Of a DNA stretch of 34,956 nucleotides, positions 11,815 to 24,259 are shown one piece after another. Location of the stretch: assembly GCA_002751075.1 (NCBI GenBank), contig NAOQ01000255.1, positions 1 through 34,956 of the forward strand, written 5' to 3'. Within the stretch, counting starts at the first letter, position 1; every line of letters begins with the position of its first letter. The position numbers were made by a program, and so were the translations under genes. Below the pieces are notes generated by a model. It did no database searches and was not told the DNA's origin. It worked only from the letters and a program-made list of their open reading frames with translations. This DNA is from Ichthyophonus hoferi (taxonomy: Eukaryota > Opisthokonta > Ichthyosporea > Ichthyophonida > Ichthyophonidae).

Positions 11815-12665
11815 AAATTAAGAAAACGAGGAAACAAAACCACTACGCCCATTGATTACCCGATCAGGAGCTACAATCAGATTCCATGTGATCACTACAC
11901 ACTGTTCGCTAATTGGATTCTTGAATTGGACCGCCAAAAGTTCGAGATCCGACATCTCATTTGGGGTATCTATGTTATCAGGATACATGGCAAAACCAAA
12001 CGTGCGCAACTACAAGATGTTAATACACCTCCTGAGGTACCTCAACACGTACAGCGGGGATACCATAGGATATCTTCCAGAGCTCATCAAGATGGCTGCC
12101 TTCTCTGATACTAACTTTGTCAATAAGTATCAAGGAGATGGGAAATCTATTACTAGATGTCATTTATTGCAGGTGGCTTAATAGATTGGTCTAGCAGGAA
12201 ACAATTTATAACAACTTTATGAAGCTGTGAATCTAAATATGTTGCAATGTCATCATGCTGTCAACAGGTGGCTTACATCACTGCCATTTTAGATGGGCTA
12301 GGTTTTGATTCAGAATGCGTAGCATTATATGAGTACAATACTTCGGTCATTCATTTGAGTTCCCGTAAGGTAAGTGCGTGCCTAAGAATGCACTCCACAT
12401 TGCGGTCCGTTTCCATTACATCAGGGAAGCAGTAAGCAACTATGAGATTGAAGTTAGAAGTGTATCATCCGCGGATCAGGCGGCCGACTGTCTCACCAAG
12501 AACCAAGAACCGCGTCCTTTTGAACAAGCCAAGCGTCTTCTCATTGCCCCAGAACCTTAACGCTACGTAACATCAGGCATCCCTGGAGAACGTGGGCAAC
12601 CGTACCAAGACATACTCTTCTACAACCTCAACACTCAAGTTATTGAGCTTGTGGAGGAGGATTCA
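11815..12665 (+). mobile_element. Ty1/Copia retrotransposon interior fossil: end of reverse transcriptase and RNase H
   Basis: Between two LTRs lies only the 3' part of a Copia pol. Readable pieces in family order are the post-RT block (SLIGFLNWTAKSSRSDISFG...MLSGYMAKPN at about 11905-12005, compared with the family's S-L-I-G-L-N-Y and RPDI motifs), the SDTNF segment before RNase H (about 12100), the SSCCQQ...LYEYNTSVIHLS segment (about 12250-12360), and the terminal RFHYIRE...ADQAADCLTK segment (about 12405-12500). A purine run GTGGAGGAGGA just before the 3' LTR (12651-12661) fits a polypurine tract. Gag, protease, integrase and most of RT are missing between the LTRs. The remainder is broken in several places. 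It is an internally deleted, inactive fossil. Confidence 0.88.
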
Positions 12666-12671
12666 AAAAAA

Positions 12672-13195
12672 TATTGACTGTTCCGCTCACTGCACAATTA
12701 CAGTTATTTGTTTATTTTTCCTATTCTAGGATATATTATATTTACTCATTACTGGTTTTGTTATTAATTCTATAATGCTGACAATTCAATCAATTTATAA
12801 TTAACTGTGAACATTAATTAATTGCATAACTTCTTTAATTAGATTAAATTGATTTGTTGATACATTTTATGCAAGCATATTAGCTCATGAACCATACAAA
12901 CGGGACAGGATAGTACAAAATTGTCGAAATAAGATCAGACAATTCTAGTGGGCCTCGGTAATCTTTTGTAAGATTGTATTAGCCAATAAGGATCTTTACA
13001 ATCATTCCTATTTACGTTAATGAGCACAGCTATGTGGGTGTTAACCTAAAGTAACACCCGCAATAAACAAAGGTCGAGAAAGCATAAAAGGAATAAAAAC
13101 TGCTAATAATAAACACGGACTCTATTTTGTTTTAATAAAGTTCTTGTTTACGGTTCTTCTCATTATTTTTTTATCAAAGATACAACACACTTTGA
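12672..13195 (+). repeat. 3' LTR of the Copia fossil
   Basis: Starts right after the polypurine-like run and repeats the 5' LTR. It continues past the end of recognisable 5' LTR similarity into an A-rich part with a possible TATA-like GCATAAAAGG (about 13082) and several AATAA-type signals (13130-13140). The right end near 13195 is an estimate. Confidence 0.7.
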
Positions 13196-13479
13196 ATAGT
13201 TATTGATTTCTTATTCAAGATTAACAATAGCAACGCGACGCTTGGAATTGTCCGGGTAATTGGTAGTTATCTTGAGGCGCCAATAATACTTGATGTAAGA
13301 AACTAAAAAAACAATTGTAATTTTGCAACTTGTGTGGTAGTAAGAAATTTAATGTGATGAGTATTAAGTCCTTTACTAAAGAAGTGTAACTATAAAACTA
13401 TTGAGCTCAAAGGTATTACTCTTCCCAATTGTATATTGTGTTTAGAACCGTGCTTATTATTAGTGGGGTTTTTTTTTTC

Positions 13480-13700
13480 TTTTTCTCTTGCTGTAACCTC
13501 CTTTTTTCGCGGGGGTCAATCATAGCTGTGTTCACTATGCCTCTGGGACCGACCGATCCTTATTGGCTAGTACAATTCCTGAAATGTTACCCCCTGGAAT
13601 TGTCTGATCTTATTCCGATACTCGAATACTATTGTATCCTCATTTGAATGGCTCCATTAATGCAAAATGCTCACATACTATATATTGACAAATCAAATTA
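13480..13700 (-). repeat. Inverted partial LTR next to the Copia fossil
   Basis: The minus strand reads GAGCCATTCAAATGAGGATA, then AATAAGATCAGACAATTC and CTAGCCAATAAGGATC, the same order as in the LTRs at 11.4-13.1 kb and in the 6 kb piece. It is a solo or truncated LTR in the opposite orientation. A 72-codon plus-strand frame across it is antisense to the repeat and is not a gene. Confidence 0.7.
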
Positions 13701-13759
13701 CCTGGTAAAGAATGTTATTCAGTTAACTAATATATGATTGATCATTTCATCATCCGTTT

Positions 13760-14878
13760 GTTTCATTCGGAGTTAATGGTATTGTAGCCGATTCGTACCA
13801 TGGCCCGCAATGTGTGACGAAAGTGGTATGCAATAGCCGGAACAGGCATGAATATTTTGGACAAAAGTAACCTACAATATCTTACGCGGTACACAGAACA
13901 TGGTAGAGGTTAAAAACGTATGGAGAAACCATGCATCATAAATAATTGCAATGATTGTTTGTTTCCGAATTGAACACTTTATATATATGAAATATAAGTG
14001 ATCAGTAATAATAATATATATCTATTATAATAAGAATGATAAGCTACCCATTTGTCCTCTGGCTAATTTAAATAGTCTAACGTAGTCTTAAGTTTTACAG
14101 ATCATGTACGTATAGCACTGTAGTCGTACATTTGAACATCTAATTTAAATATGATGCCAAGACAATCTATACAACGTGCAATTACAAGTGCACTTTGCTT
14201 TATCATTATTCTTGTAAATAAAGATTTAATTGTTATAAACGCAACCATGGCCAGGACTATGGTGCTGATAGTAGTTTACACATCTGAAAGAGAAAAAAAT
14301 ATTGGCACAGCGTCGTAGTATTTAGCATCAATCTAATAATATTTGTAATAAAAGGTCATGGAAAAAATAAAAGGTAAAATAAGTTCACTTTAATAATCAA
14401 TAAAGTTTTAAGTTCAGCCAAAACAAGGTGATTTTACAAGGTAGTCCTGTGAATAGTCAAAATCTTCCTGTTGTATGTTGTATAATATTATATTACATGC
14501 TTATTAATTTTGTAAGTATCTTGCTTTTCTGATTTTTTTTTTGCATTCATGTTCTCATTATGTATAATAAAAAACCAGAAACAAGCCTGATTAATGCTCA
14601 CTGTATACAATGCAACACATATAATACGTAAATCTTCAACCTGCAGTGTACGGAGATAGTGTGTGTATATGCAGGCCTGTATTTGTTTGGAATCATGATT
14701 GTTCACGTATACTTAGTATTATGAGAACATACACATTTTCCACAACTTTTATCAGTTAGGGCCTAACAATTTAAAAAATGAAAATAAACAACCCTACAGA
14801 TAATCCCATTGTCAGCCCATGGCTAACAGGTTACATTTGTGTATTGCTGTTTACCAATCTGCTATAGTAAAAACGTAT
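13760..14878. other. No recognised gene; 3' flank of the RGS gene
   Basis: AT-rich, with only short frames. The right part probably includes the 3' untranslated region of the minus-strand RGS gene. No clear AATAAA lies close to its stop. Confidence 0.5.
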
Positions 14879-17481
14879 TCACCGGGAGTGCCCAAGAATC
14901 ATAGCTGCCTTAACAGGGGTATTGATAGGAACTTGGTCGGAAATAATACCCAACAGATGTGCTGCTTTTCCAGGTATATTCATGGGAACTTTGACAGCAT
15001 TAATATTACCAGGGCTCCTTAATTCGTCATCCCAACTTCCCTTGCGAGTATAATTTGGCATTTCAAGCTTACTTAGGTAGTCGCCTGCCCCAGAAAATAC
15101 AATTCTATCGAAAAGACGAGAGCCGCCTCTGGGAAGAGAGCTGATAGATCTTGAATTGATCACCGATTTTTCGGTTGATTCTGATGAAGTATTAGTAGAG
15201 GTATGCATACTAGGACGAGCTGAGCTTACAAATCGCCTGACATGACTTCTCAGGGTAGTGCGGTCTTTAACTTGTGATGTATTGAACTGATCATCACTAG
15301 TTTGTTTAGGTGTTTCACTTGGAAAGTTGGATGCAGTTAAGGGACTTGAAGAGCTATTTGAAGCAGTTGAAGAGCTAGTGGAACATGCATCACTGCTTAG
15401 TCGACTATATGGTTCCGGGACCTGACAACTTTGGAGTGAGTTGCGTCGTTTGGGAACCCGGAGTGGCATTATTGCCTCTGATTTTGAATCAGAAAGGATA
15501 CTTTCTGTGTCGCTGTTGTGACCTGACACAGCATCTGCAGAAGAATATAAGTCTGGAACAGTAGAAGGAAAATCGACAGCTTGATCATTATTCAACATTG
15601 ATGCATCTTCAAGAATTACATGTTCATGTAAGTCGGCCAAATCGTGTGGTTCCAGGTCGTGTGAGGCGTTATTTTTTGAACGCAAACAATCTATCACCCC
15701 TTCGTACGCCATAGTGGGATATGCAGCATGTCGTAAAAATCTTATTTTATCGCCAAGGAATGAGCCACTAGAACGTTTTGTCACCTCATCATTGGGAGAT
15801 GTCAGCCACAAAAGTGTAGGATAATTACTTGCCATCTGAACCTTTTCATCGTCTAGTCCTAATAGACGCGATTGCTTCGACCTGTTCAAAGGTTCTGTGT
15901 TTTTGTTTTCTTGGAAGTGGAAGGCCAGTGGTGATCCACAAGATTCTGTCATTTCATTCCCATCCTCAGACAAGATCTTTTCACCAAATTCATCAAACTC
16001 GTTTGAGTTACAGTTAGATTTGCTACTATTATAGGAATGCCAAGATGATGGTGCATGTAAAGGGGGCGCCGTCACAGGGCAAATATAGTCGTCCAATTTT
16101 TGGCATCCTATATATATCAGGAATCTAGGTACACAGTCTAAATGCATCATCTTGAACACAACGGCTTGGGCTGAGAAGAATAAATCAATGGGTGGCATTC
16201 GGATAGGTATGGTTTTGTCCACTACTGCCAGTCGTAGGGATTGAATTTTCTGGGTGATTTGGTTCCATGTATGCTCATCTATATTAACTTCCATTTCACT
16301 GCCCTGTTCAATAAAGGTGTCGTATATATACAGGCATGCAGCTTGCACTTTAGTGGATTCTACTCCATATTTTTCGTATAGCAGTTGATAAGCATCCACG
16401 TCCCACCAGAATAAGACATTCTCGTGTGCATGCTGTGGATGGGCAGCGGTAATAGCGGTGTTAGAATAAACACAGAGACAAATTTTTTACATGGTCACAC
16501 TATAACTCGTAGACATTGAAAATGGTATGAGTGTGATGTGATATGCTATGACATGGAGTGGCAGATAAATCCCATGCGGTGGTTGACTTGATACATATAT
16601 TTATAGCAATTAAAGACATAAAGCAGAAGGGATGCATATTCGCAAGTGGGCATGGAATGCGATTGACGGAATATATATAGTAACTGTTCAAAATAGAGGC
16701 GTAAAAATAGAAGAAACGCAAGGAAAAAAAAAAGTAAAAGCAGGTGCAATAAACATTAAGAGATAGAAGATAGATCGAGTATTAATGCCTGTGCATGTCC
16801 AATAGTTTGTATATGACTCTTTATAATTTGGTTCGAGTATTAGTGCTATATATTCCCTTTTGCTTTTAGATCTACGAATATGTATATTGGTTTATATAAG
16901 GGTCGGACTGGAAGTGGGCTAGACAGCTGGGTGTTACAAAAGTAATCACAACTCATACAACTAGATGAGCTTCTACCATAGATTTAAAATTACTTTGACT
17001 AATTTAACAACAAAAGAGAAAAGGAAGGAAAAAGTAGGTCTAATATTGACAATGTTAGTTGGTACTGAAATTGTTTGGGTGATGCGGGGAGGACTGGAAG
17101 ATTAGGAGGAAAACAGGTAAGATTAATAAAAAGAGGAAAAAAAATGACAAGAGTAGAACATCGTGAGATTAAGAAAAATGCAAACGTAGGAATCTAAAGA
17201 AGAAAATATAAATCACATTAACAAACCTGCAGCATGCGGAGAAGTAAAGAAGAGATCCAAGTTGAGACGATGCATTAAAAATGATATACATAAAACGATA
17301 AACCATAAAATACACATGACTTGTTTCAATTCTGTAAGCAACTCCTTACCTGTTGTTTCATAAATTGTAAAAACCCTTTAGTAACAGCAGAGTTCCTACA
17401 TCTGAGCAATTGTTTGAACTCGAGAACAGTTAGGCCGTTTATTTTGTTATCCATATTATCGCTAGGTTCAACAGTAGACAT
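14879..17481 (-). CDS. RGS-domain protein, two exons (17481-17350 and 16432-14879)
   Basis: Regulators of G-protein signalling speed GTP hydrolysis on G-alpha subunits and so end receptor signals. Exon 1 (44 codons, from MSTVEPSDNM) holds the start of the RGS fold: LTVLEFKQLL and KGFLQFMKQQ. It ends at a good donor (CAG|GTAAGG). Exon 2 starts at ATCCACAG|CAT and continues in phase with HAHENVLFWWDVDAY, the family's ENLxFWxxVxxY helix, then EVNIDEHTWNQI and FKMMHLDCVPRFL. The domain spans about residues 17-160 of a 561-residue product. The rest is a long Ser/Thr-rich region (poly-Ser near 400) and a basic C-terminus with RGGSRLFDRI and SWDDELRSP. Exon 2 also stays open from a GTG at 16399, but starting there would cut the RGS domain in half. 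The 917-base intron is long for a fungus. The gene looks intact; its G-alpha partner is unknown. Confidence 0.85.
16433..17349 (-). other. Intron of the RGS gene
   Basis: Starts GTAAGG and ends CACAG on the minus strand; both neighbouring codons are whole (phase 0). I found no further RGS-like exon inside it. Short minus frames at 16500-16750 within it are hydrophobic or low complexity and are not supported as exons. Confidence 0.75.
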
Positions 17482-20400
17482 TGATAGCTTATATTAATCT
17501 TGAAAAAAAAAAAAACAATAAAATTAAAATATAGATAAATAATACGAAATAAAATAAAAGTAATAATTACTTGGACTATTCATTCTATAGTAAACGCAAT
17601 AAAATATATAAACGCGAAAACTAACAAAAAATATCTGGACCACACACACCCAGTTCAAGTGATATGATGAGAAACGGTAACAAATTTTGATCTATCGGAT
17701 TAAGGATTGATGGACCTTGAACCAATCATAAACGAGAGCCCTATAACTTAAAATAGATATTCTACTGTCATCTTTAGAGTAAAGGAATTTTAACTTATGG
17801 CATGTATATTTCTCTTTTGTGATTTGACAACCCCAAATCTTATAGTTTATCTTTATTCAAACATAAAAGAAGTAAGTTTTTGTGATTTTTTTCATTGATT
17901 TTCTAAAAATAAATTTAAATATTTATTCTTGCACGCTATTTTTAGATGGATCAGCATATGCATGTAAACTGTTTACAAATACAAACTTTCTAATTCACCA
18001 TAAACTAAGATGAATAGATTAGATAGAGAGTGGAGCGAAAAGAGTAAAATTATTAGAAACTCTTGGCTGCTTACTTACTGGAATCTATTGTTGTATTGGA
18101 CATGAATTTCTTGGCGTCTATAGGTCAGCTATAGCAAATGCTCGTATGTGCATTAAATATTTAATGAATTTATGTATTTCTATATATAATTATATTTATT
18201 TAATAATATTATGAATTAGAATTACCCATGTAGTCGGGAAAAAATATTTAGTGCATTCTTTTGTTACATGTCAATCAATCGATCAAAATTAAATCAGCCA
18301 ATGGCAGAGGTCCCGCAACTATAGAACAAGCCATTTCCGATCATAGGTTTTGGTTCAGATAAATCTTTGAGTAGTGGTTCTACACTCCTGCAACCACTTG
18401 AAGCAGTTAAAACACTTTATGTACGTATTTGGAAAATTGGGTGCCTTTAAAAACATATTTACCCTACCTGACCATCAGCCAACAACTGGCTTCCCAACTT
18501 ACTGTGCACAACTAGTCTTATCAACCTTACAGGCTTAGTTCTTAACTTTGGTTGACTTGTTTAATAATAAAAACGTATATCTGTACTTCGTGTATATTAA
18601 GGGATACCCCCTAACCCCTTATTTCCATTTTTTTTTTTCCCTTTTAAACAAACATATACACCTCTACTTATTCCCGGCCGGATAGAATCCCACTGTCAAT
18701 ATTAATGGTAAAGATATTGCTCTACTATGCACCGTGGCTATTGGTAGTTCTAAAAGTACTCGTGTTATATGCTAAAAACAAACATAATTTAGATCTGAAT
18801 AAATACATCCCCTTAACAATATTTTGGAGGATAGAAACTTTTTTGTTTTCAAAAAATATCTACTTCAATAAGATGTTTAAATTTTTAAAAACATGTGCCA
18901 GACTATTTTTAATTTTTAAAGAAAAAAAGGCAGTATTTTTAAGCATCTTCTGATAAGTACACAGGATTGCTGAGTTTATACTCCGGAAAACATATTGTGA
19001 GAAAATTTACTTGGATGTCACATCCCTAGCTGGCGCCCCAAACACCAAGTTTGTAACGTGTAAAAGAAAAAAGAAAAAAATTTGAGTACTTTAAGATTTG
19101 CATCTAAAATATCAGTGATATATTGCCAATACAAGGTTATTTAAAGATTCTGATGTGAACTAAAAGGATTGCGACTTTTTATTAAATATGTCCACACTTG
19201 ACGAATAAAGATTCCTTAAAAGCCTCAACTAAATTGGTTTTTCCTTTAACCCTGGAGTTTTTTATCTAATTTCTCTAGGCTATTGGCTATAGGTAAATTA
19301 ACTGTACATAATGGTGATGTTATATAAAAAAAACCCCAAAACTAAAATCACGTTGCATGATAATGGTTGACTATTATTTCAAATGATGCTAATTAGTCCA
19401 CATTGGCATAGCACAAGCGTAAAACATTAACAATAGCCAATTGATGTTTTTGTTTTGATTTTAAAGTTATATTTGACAAATTCAAACTAAACCGACGCTT
19501 AATATAAAGGATCACATGTTAATTTATCGCCGAATAGGACCTACCGTTGGAAATTAAACTATTCCTTCCATTCACACCTATGCCTAGAAAACAAACTGGT
19601 AAGTTCTATTGCCTAGATGCATATGCAAACGGTGCAAAAATGGCAAGGTTTCATGAATATCGTATTTTGTTGTATTTCTAGCTCTTTGTCGGCATTAGAT
19701 TATAATCTCAGTGTTCAGATTTTTTTCTCCTATCGAGAATATTAAAAACTGTTTAGTTTTTCTTGACAGTAATAATAACAATCACATGCACCCAGCCTTA
19801 GCACCTTTTACTGATCGTACACACTGTGCCATTATTATAAACGCATCTAAGTGTATTAAAGCAGGAGTCTCTCCTCAATTTGTAGAAAAATACTTAGAGA
19901 GTTGAGGTTAAAACCATCGTACACTCCTTTGTTTACATTAAATGTATCTCATCTTTGTATTGAAAGCGGGTTAGAGCTAAGCGCTGGCACTATTTCTAGC
20001 CCTACAAGATACTCCTAAAAAAAATCCTAATTGGTGCCCCCAAAGTCTGTAAGTCACCAGAACTACTGTAGATCCTTATACTAGTTTATGAAGCTCCCTT
20101 ATTTTACTAAAGATTAATCAAACCATGATCTTCATTAAGCCATTTTTAAAAATCAAGAACCATAAAGTGCAAAATACTTGCATAGAAAATTAAACTCTAT
20201 TTCATAATTAAACCTAAAATTAATTGACTATATCACAATCTAAGCGGCTATAGTGTTATGTTGGAACCAAAGTTTCCATGTACGTTTTCCTATCGTACCC
20301 TGACATTTGTTTTTTGTACCATCAAAAGAAACATTGCATTATTACCAAATTGAAACCTGTTACAATATTTCTGTTAGCTTACTCATGTGATTACAGATTA

Positions 20401-21250
20401 ATAACTTAGGCATTGATAGAACAGATATGTTCAATTATACACATACCCACTAGACTTTCAAATAACGAGTTGGCTGTATTTTATTGTATAGCATAAAGAT
20501 AGTTTTTAAACACCAAGAAGAATATATTGCTGAAGGAAAATTATTTTTCCATCCGTCATTTCACATATAATTGCTTTCAAAATATATACATATCGTGGAT
20601 TCTCTCGTCTGTCACTACTTCATCTTAATATAGTCCCGAACCCGATTAAAACTAGTTAACCAATAAATATGTACTTGATCTTACATTCAATTGGATTGGT
20701 TGCCAAAAACCCCGAGTTAAAACAAGGAGTAAGTACTACTCACCTGGTCAATATATTAAAATACCAATTGTATATTAAAACATTGTGTACAACAATATCA
20801 TTAAAAAGCTATAATTAAATTATGACCGTATTTCTATTCTCTGAAGCACGCAATCTTTTATTTCTACAAGCTATATAAGCTTGCGGCATCGACGATGTTA
20901 TTGGTCCGCTAATAAAAGCCGGCAATGCAAGTAAAAAGTCGTGCCTTCTGAGATTAAACACGCAGTCATAAACTAATTATAATTTTCTCATAGTATTTTG
21001 GCAGCCAATCCAATTGAAAGTAAGGTCCATAAATCATTGAAAACTTGGTTGACTCGCGGAATACCGTATAATAATAGCTCTGTCCTACAATTAAGATTTA
21101 GACCTGATAGACGAGAAAATCCACAATATGTATATATTTTTAAAGGAGTTATATATTAAATGACAGATGGGAAAATACTTTCACTTTAACAAAATCCCCA
21201 TATTTGGAACCTAATAAAAACATAAACGAGACTACCCAAAAGGGGTCTCT
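17482..21250. other. Long stretch without a recognised gene
   Basis: AT-rich DNA starting with the presumed 5' flank of the RGS gene. A 64-codon frame at 19711-19905 has a less AT-driven end (DRTHCAIIINASKCIKAGVS) and may be a decayed coding piece, family unknown. TGGCGCCCCAAAC at 19031-19043 resembles a retroelement primer-binding site but no LTR pair is evident. The frame at 18705-18953 is hydrophobic and Lys/Phe-rich, as expected by chance from AT-rich DNA. Confidence 0.5.
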
Positions 21251-21559
21251 TATAGAAAAATGATCTAAATGATCAGCTAGTGGCTTGGTCATCAGTGAGA
21301 TCTCGAACCGCACTCAGCCATGTATAATTTTCTGGATCGCAAAACGGCTTCTTAGCCAAACCAAAATATCAGGTTCCTTACATATATACAAGGCTGAAAG
21401 GAATAATATAGGACTCCAGTCCTTCAAAAAAATATTACCTCATCTTTATTTATTTTTGGAAAATCTAATATATATTCTATCAAGTATAACTAGAAAGATA
21501 GAACTATATGATACTGATAGCAATCTACAACTAGAACAATTTATTGGAAACAGTAGCTG

Positions 21560-21800
21560 GCACAAATCGACGAATAGGCTACAGTAGAGTGATTCGTATG
21601 GTCAGAACTTATTTACTTGTATGAGGCAAATTTTTGGAATCGTATTTGGTCCACTGAATTGCAATCGTGGTATCCTCCGTTGAATATATTCCAATCCTGA
21701 ATCTTTTAGAATCTACTGTATCAATGAAGGTAGATATTCTATTGGTATCTACAGTACAGGAATTATGAGATTACATAATGTAATTGGTAATTGTAATGAA
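21560..21800 (-). mobile_element. LTR-element interior piece, minus strand
   Basis: Read on the minus strand this matches the coding-like part seen at 6.4-6.54, 25.44-25.64 and 26.42-26.62 kb. Shared landmarks are the stretch corresponding to ISIDIDDSKRVRVGV, then STEDTTIAIQ, then YDSKNLPHTS and a final TIRITLL. No LTR was recognised beside it. It is an old, broken fragment. Confidence 0.6.
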
Positions 21801-21808
21801 TAACGTGA

Positions 21809-22252
21809 TTGCTTGCGATTAGAATTTCCGATCAGAAATTAATCTCAACACAATTTAATCTTAATAATTCTCCTATTGAAGAAAGAGTTACTGTATATCC
21901 TCAACCAGTTTTGGATAACAGTTATTTTATTTACAGTAAAAACCTTTGTAAGAAATTGAAGGCTTCTTTATCCCTCAATCAAAAGTGTGAGCTTCAGGAA
22001 GAGTTAGATAAAGCTTTAATATACTCATTACCGATGATAAAGATAGTGATTGTCCTTAAAATCAACTATAAATGGAAGGACGTACAAAGACTTGTATTAG
22101 TTCTGTCTCCAATATTGTATTTAGCACTGTTTAACCCCAGTGTCATACTATTAGAACACAGGTTCATGTTATTCATATTATTGCTACCTTTTCTCAAATA
22201 TGGAAGAAGCTATATCAGCTTATCAAATGGCTTGTGCCATCCTTATGTATAA
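21809..22252 (+). pseudogene. Unrecognised 147-codon reading frame, probably a coding remnant
   Basis: Unusually long for this AT-rich stretch. The first 70 residues look protein-like: SPIEERVTVYPQPVLDNS (about 25-42) followed by a charged helix-like KKLKASLSLNQKCELQEELD (49-68). The second half becomes hydrophobic and Leu/Ile-rich. In another plus frame, near 22180-22250, a stretch reading FSNMEEAISAYQMACAILMY also looks protein-like. I do not recognise the family. It directly abuts the LTR-element piece at 21.56-21.8 kb, so it may belong to mobile-element debris rather than a host gene. Confidence 0.35.
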
Positions 22253-22639
22253 TATAACGAACCACTTCATTACTCAATTTACAAAACCAATTAACTTTAA
22301 AATATTTTTGTTTGCTATTACAAGTTAGTATAATGCTTTGCTTTTATGTAGGATCTATGCAAAATGATAAACAGGGACTTCATTGTTAATAGCTCAGTTG
22401 ACCTCGTACAAAGATATACCAAGTTAATATTTATTAATATCTTAAGCTCTATTTTGGGCATTAAGTTGTCAACCAATTAACTTACTGTGATTCGTACTTT
22501 AGCTGCAATTTTTTTATGACAGCTTCTCATACCTATTTAATGCTTGGATCCAATAAGAATATGTCAGTTTCATACTTTAAATTATATAGACACAAAGCAT
22601 ATTGTTGACGCCTTCTTTTATTTTTTGGTATAAACATAT

Positions 22640-23480
22640 GTTAAAGTTTTTCTGCCCCTATAAAAACTAGGCTGTATACTCTATAATATCTTATAAGGAA
22701 ATAGTTATTGCTTTTGTAGCATTGTACCTTTAAACAGTCTGTAACTTTTAGAAAGAGGTTTCGATTGGTAGTTTAGAATTAAGCATTAATTGATAATAAT
22801 TAATCAATTACATAATGTCACTAATTATATTTAATAAGGACCAAATGTTTAGTGCTGTCTAACACGTACATTTACCATGGTTTTTAGATAGTGTTGATCA
22901 TCTGTATTTTAATTACACATAATGAGAAATGATACATTTGTGATACATAGCATCATCCTTGACATAATTACTTGGACAAATGTTGCTGACGACATATTAA
23001 ATAACAATTAGATTGAGTACCTATTCAATGGTATGTTTAGCTTAAAGGCTTATCACCTGGTCAACTGGTATTGACCTGAACCAACAACTATACAACCAAC
23101 AACCCCAGACTAAGTCTGGATTCTAACTTCATAGTGTTGCTCAATAAATTATTGTACTTTATTCTTTCTCTGTTTCAAGAGGATTTTTGACAGTAACTAA
23201 AAGAGAAATATCTACTTCCACAGTACCAAGAGTAAAACATAGGACTACCATTACCTCAGCAACCAAATTGTAATTTGGAGAGAAGAAGAAAAACATGGTA
23301 CAACTCTCCCTCGATTCCAGTGAAAAAGAGACGTCAATGAACCTTTTAGAACTTTGACATCAGCTCAAGTAAAGCAGAAGATGAACACCCTATTTCCATT
23401 GATAGTGAAACCAAGTTTGCTACGAGCAGTTTAGATTTCAGCAACATACCTTATATATAATGTTATTAACTATTTTTATT
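22640..23480 (+). mobile_element. Family B interspersed repeat, copy 2
   Basis: Plus-strand counterpart of 3400-4265. The noncoding part (about 22700-23090) matches through ATAATGTCAYTAAKTATATTTAA, CCATGGTTTTTAG, GATGCTATGTATCACA and the TCAATACCAGTTGAC block (all read on whichever strand carries the sense). The coding-like part follows at 23180-23450 (HRTTITSATK, EKKK, Ser/Asp/Glu block). The copies differ at many sites, so the family is old. Class unknown. Confidence 0.6.
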
Positions 23481-23489
23481 TGTTTTTCT

Positions 23490-24250
23490 TAAGGCACGAT
23501 AGGGCGGGCAGCTGAGGAGTACCTTTCTTTGTTACTCTATTTTTCCCCTCTAAACGTAGGAAAGGTTTATCACAGTGCAAATGCAAAAAAAGTCAAAAGG
23601 AAACTAAGTAATTCGTGTTCCAGGGTAAAAATTGCAAACACTAGTATAATCTAATTATTGCTAAGAATTACTTTATTAAGCTCTTTTTAATGAAAGTATT
23701 TCTACCTGTCCCTTTATAAACCTTAGTTTCAAATCAGGTAGAATTTTGAATGTCAGCAATTGTATAATAAATAGAAGTCTAAGTTGCTCCAGACTCTACT
23801 CTACCCTGCACTCCAAAATAATAATAATGATGTAGTGTTAGCATAAAAAAGGCTTTATAATATTATATTAAAATTTCTTTCCTCCCTTATTCTGACACAT
23901 TTCCTGCATACCATGCTATATGTAGATCCTTACTGCTCTCTGCATCAAGTCCAATCCTTTTGCCCTGGTTTTATAATAACTGTCATGACGTAACTATCAT
24001 CTACGCCAAGTTGAACCTGCATAGTAGCTATTATTTCACCTATTTTAGTCAACAGTTGAGGATAGTAAGCAGAAAGTAATAAATCAACATAAAAGAGTTA
24101 TTTAGTTGCACCGTAGAATCATATTTACCAATCCTGTCACAGACTGACGCCTTTATTTATGATAGAGTATAACATATCAAGGCTAATTAACGCCTCCAAT
24201 TAATTAATTAATTATGAACTAGATTTAATTCTATCCTAGTCAATTTTTCA
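23490..24250. other. No recognised gene
   Basis: AT-rich DNA between family B copy 2 and the Copia fold-back. No coding signal, tRNA or element end seen. Confidence 0.55.
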
Positions 24251-24259
24251 CAATAGGGT

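Noticed and set aside
13429-13647. 72-codon plus-strand frame
   Set aside because: Most of it is antisense to an inverted LTR piece that matches several other LTR copies.
14819-16017. Plus-strand frames at 14819-15022 and 15829-16017
   Set aside because: Antisense to RGS exon 2, with no motif of their own.
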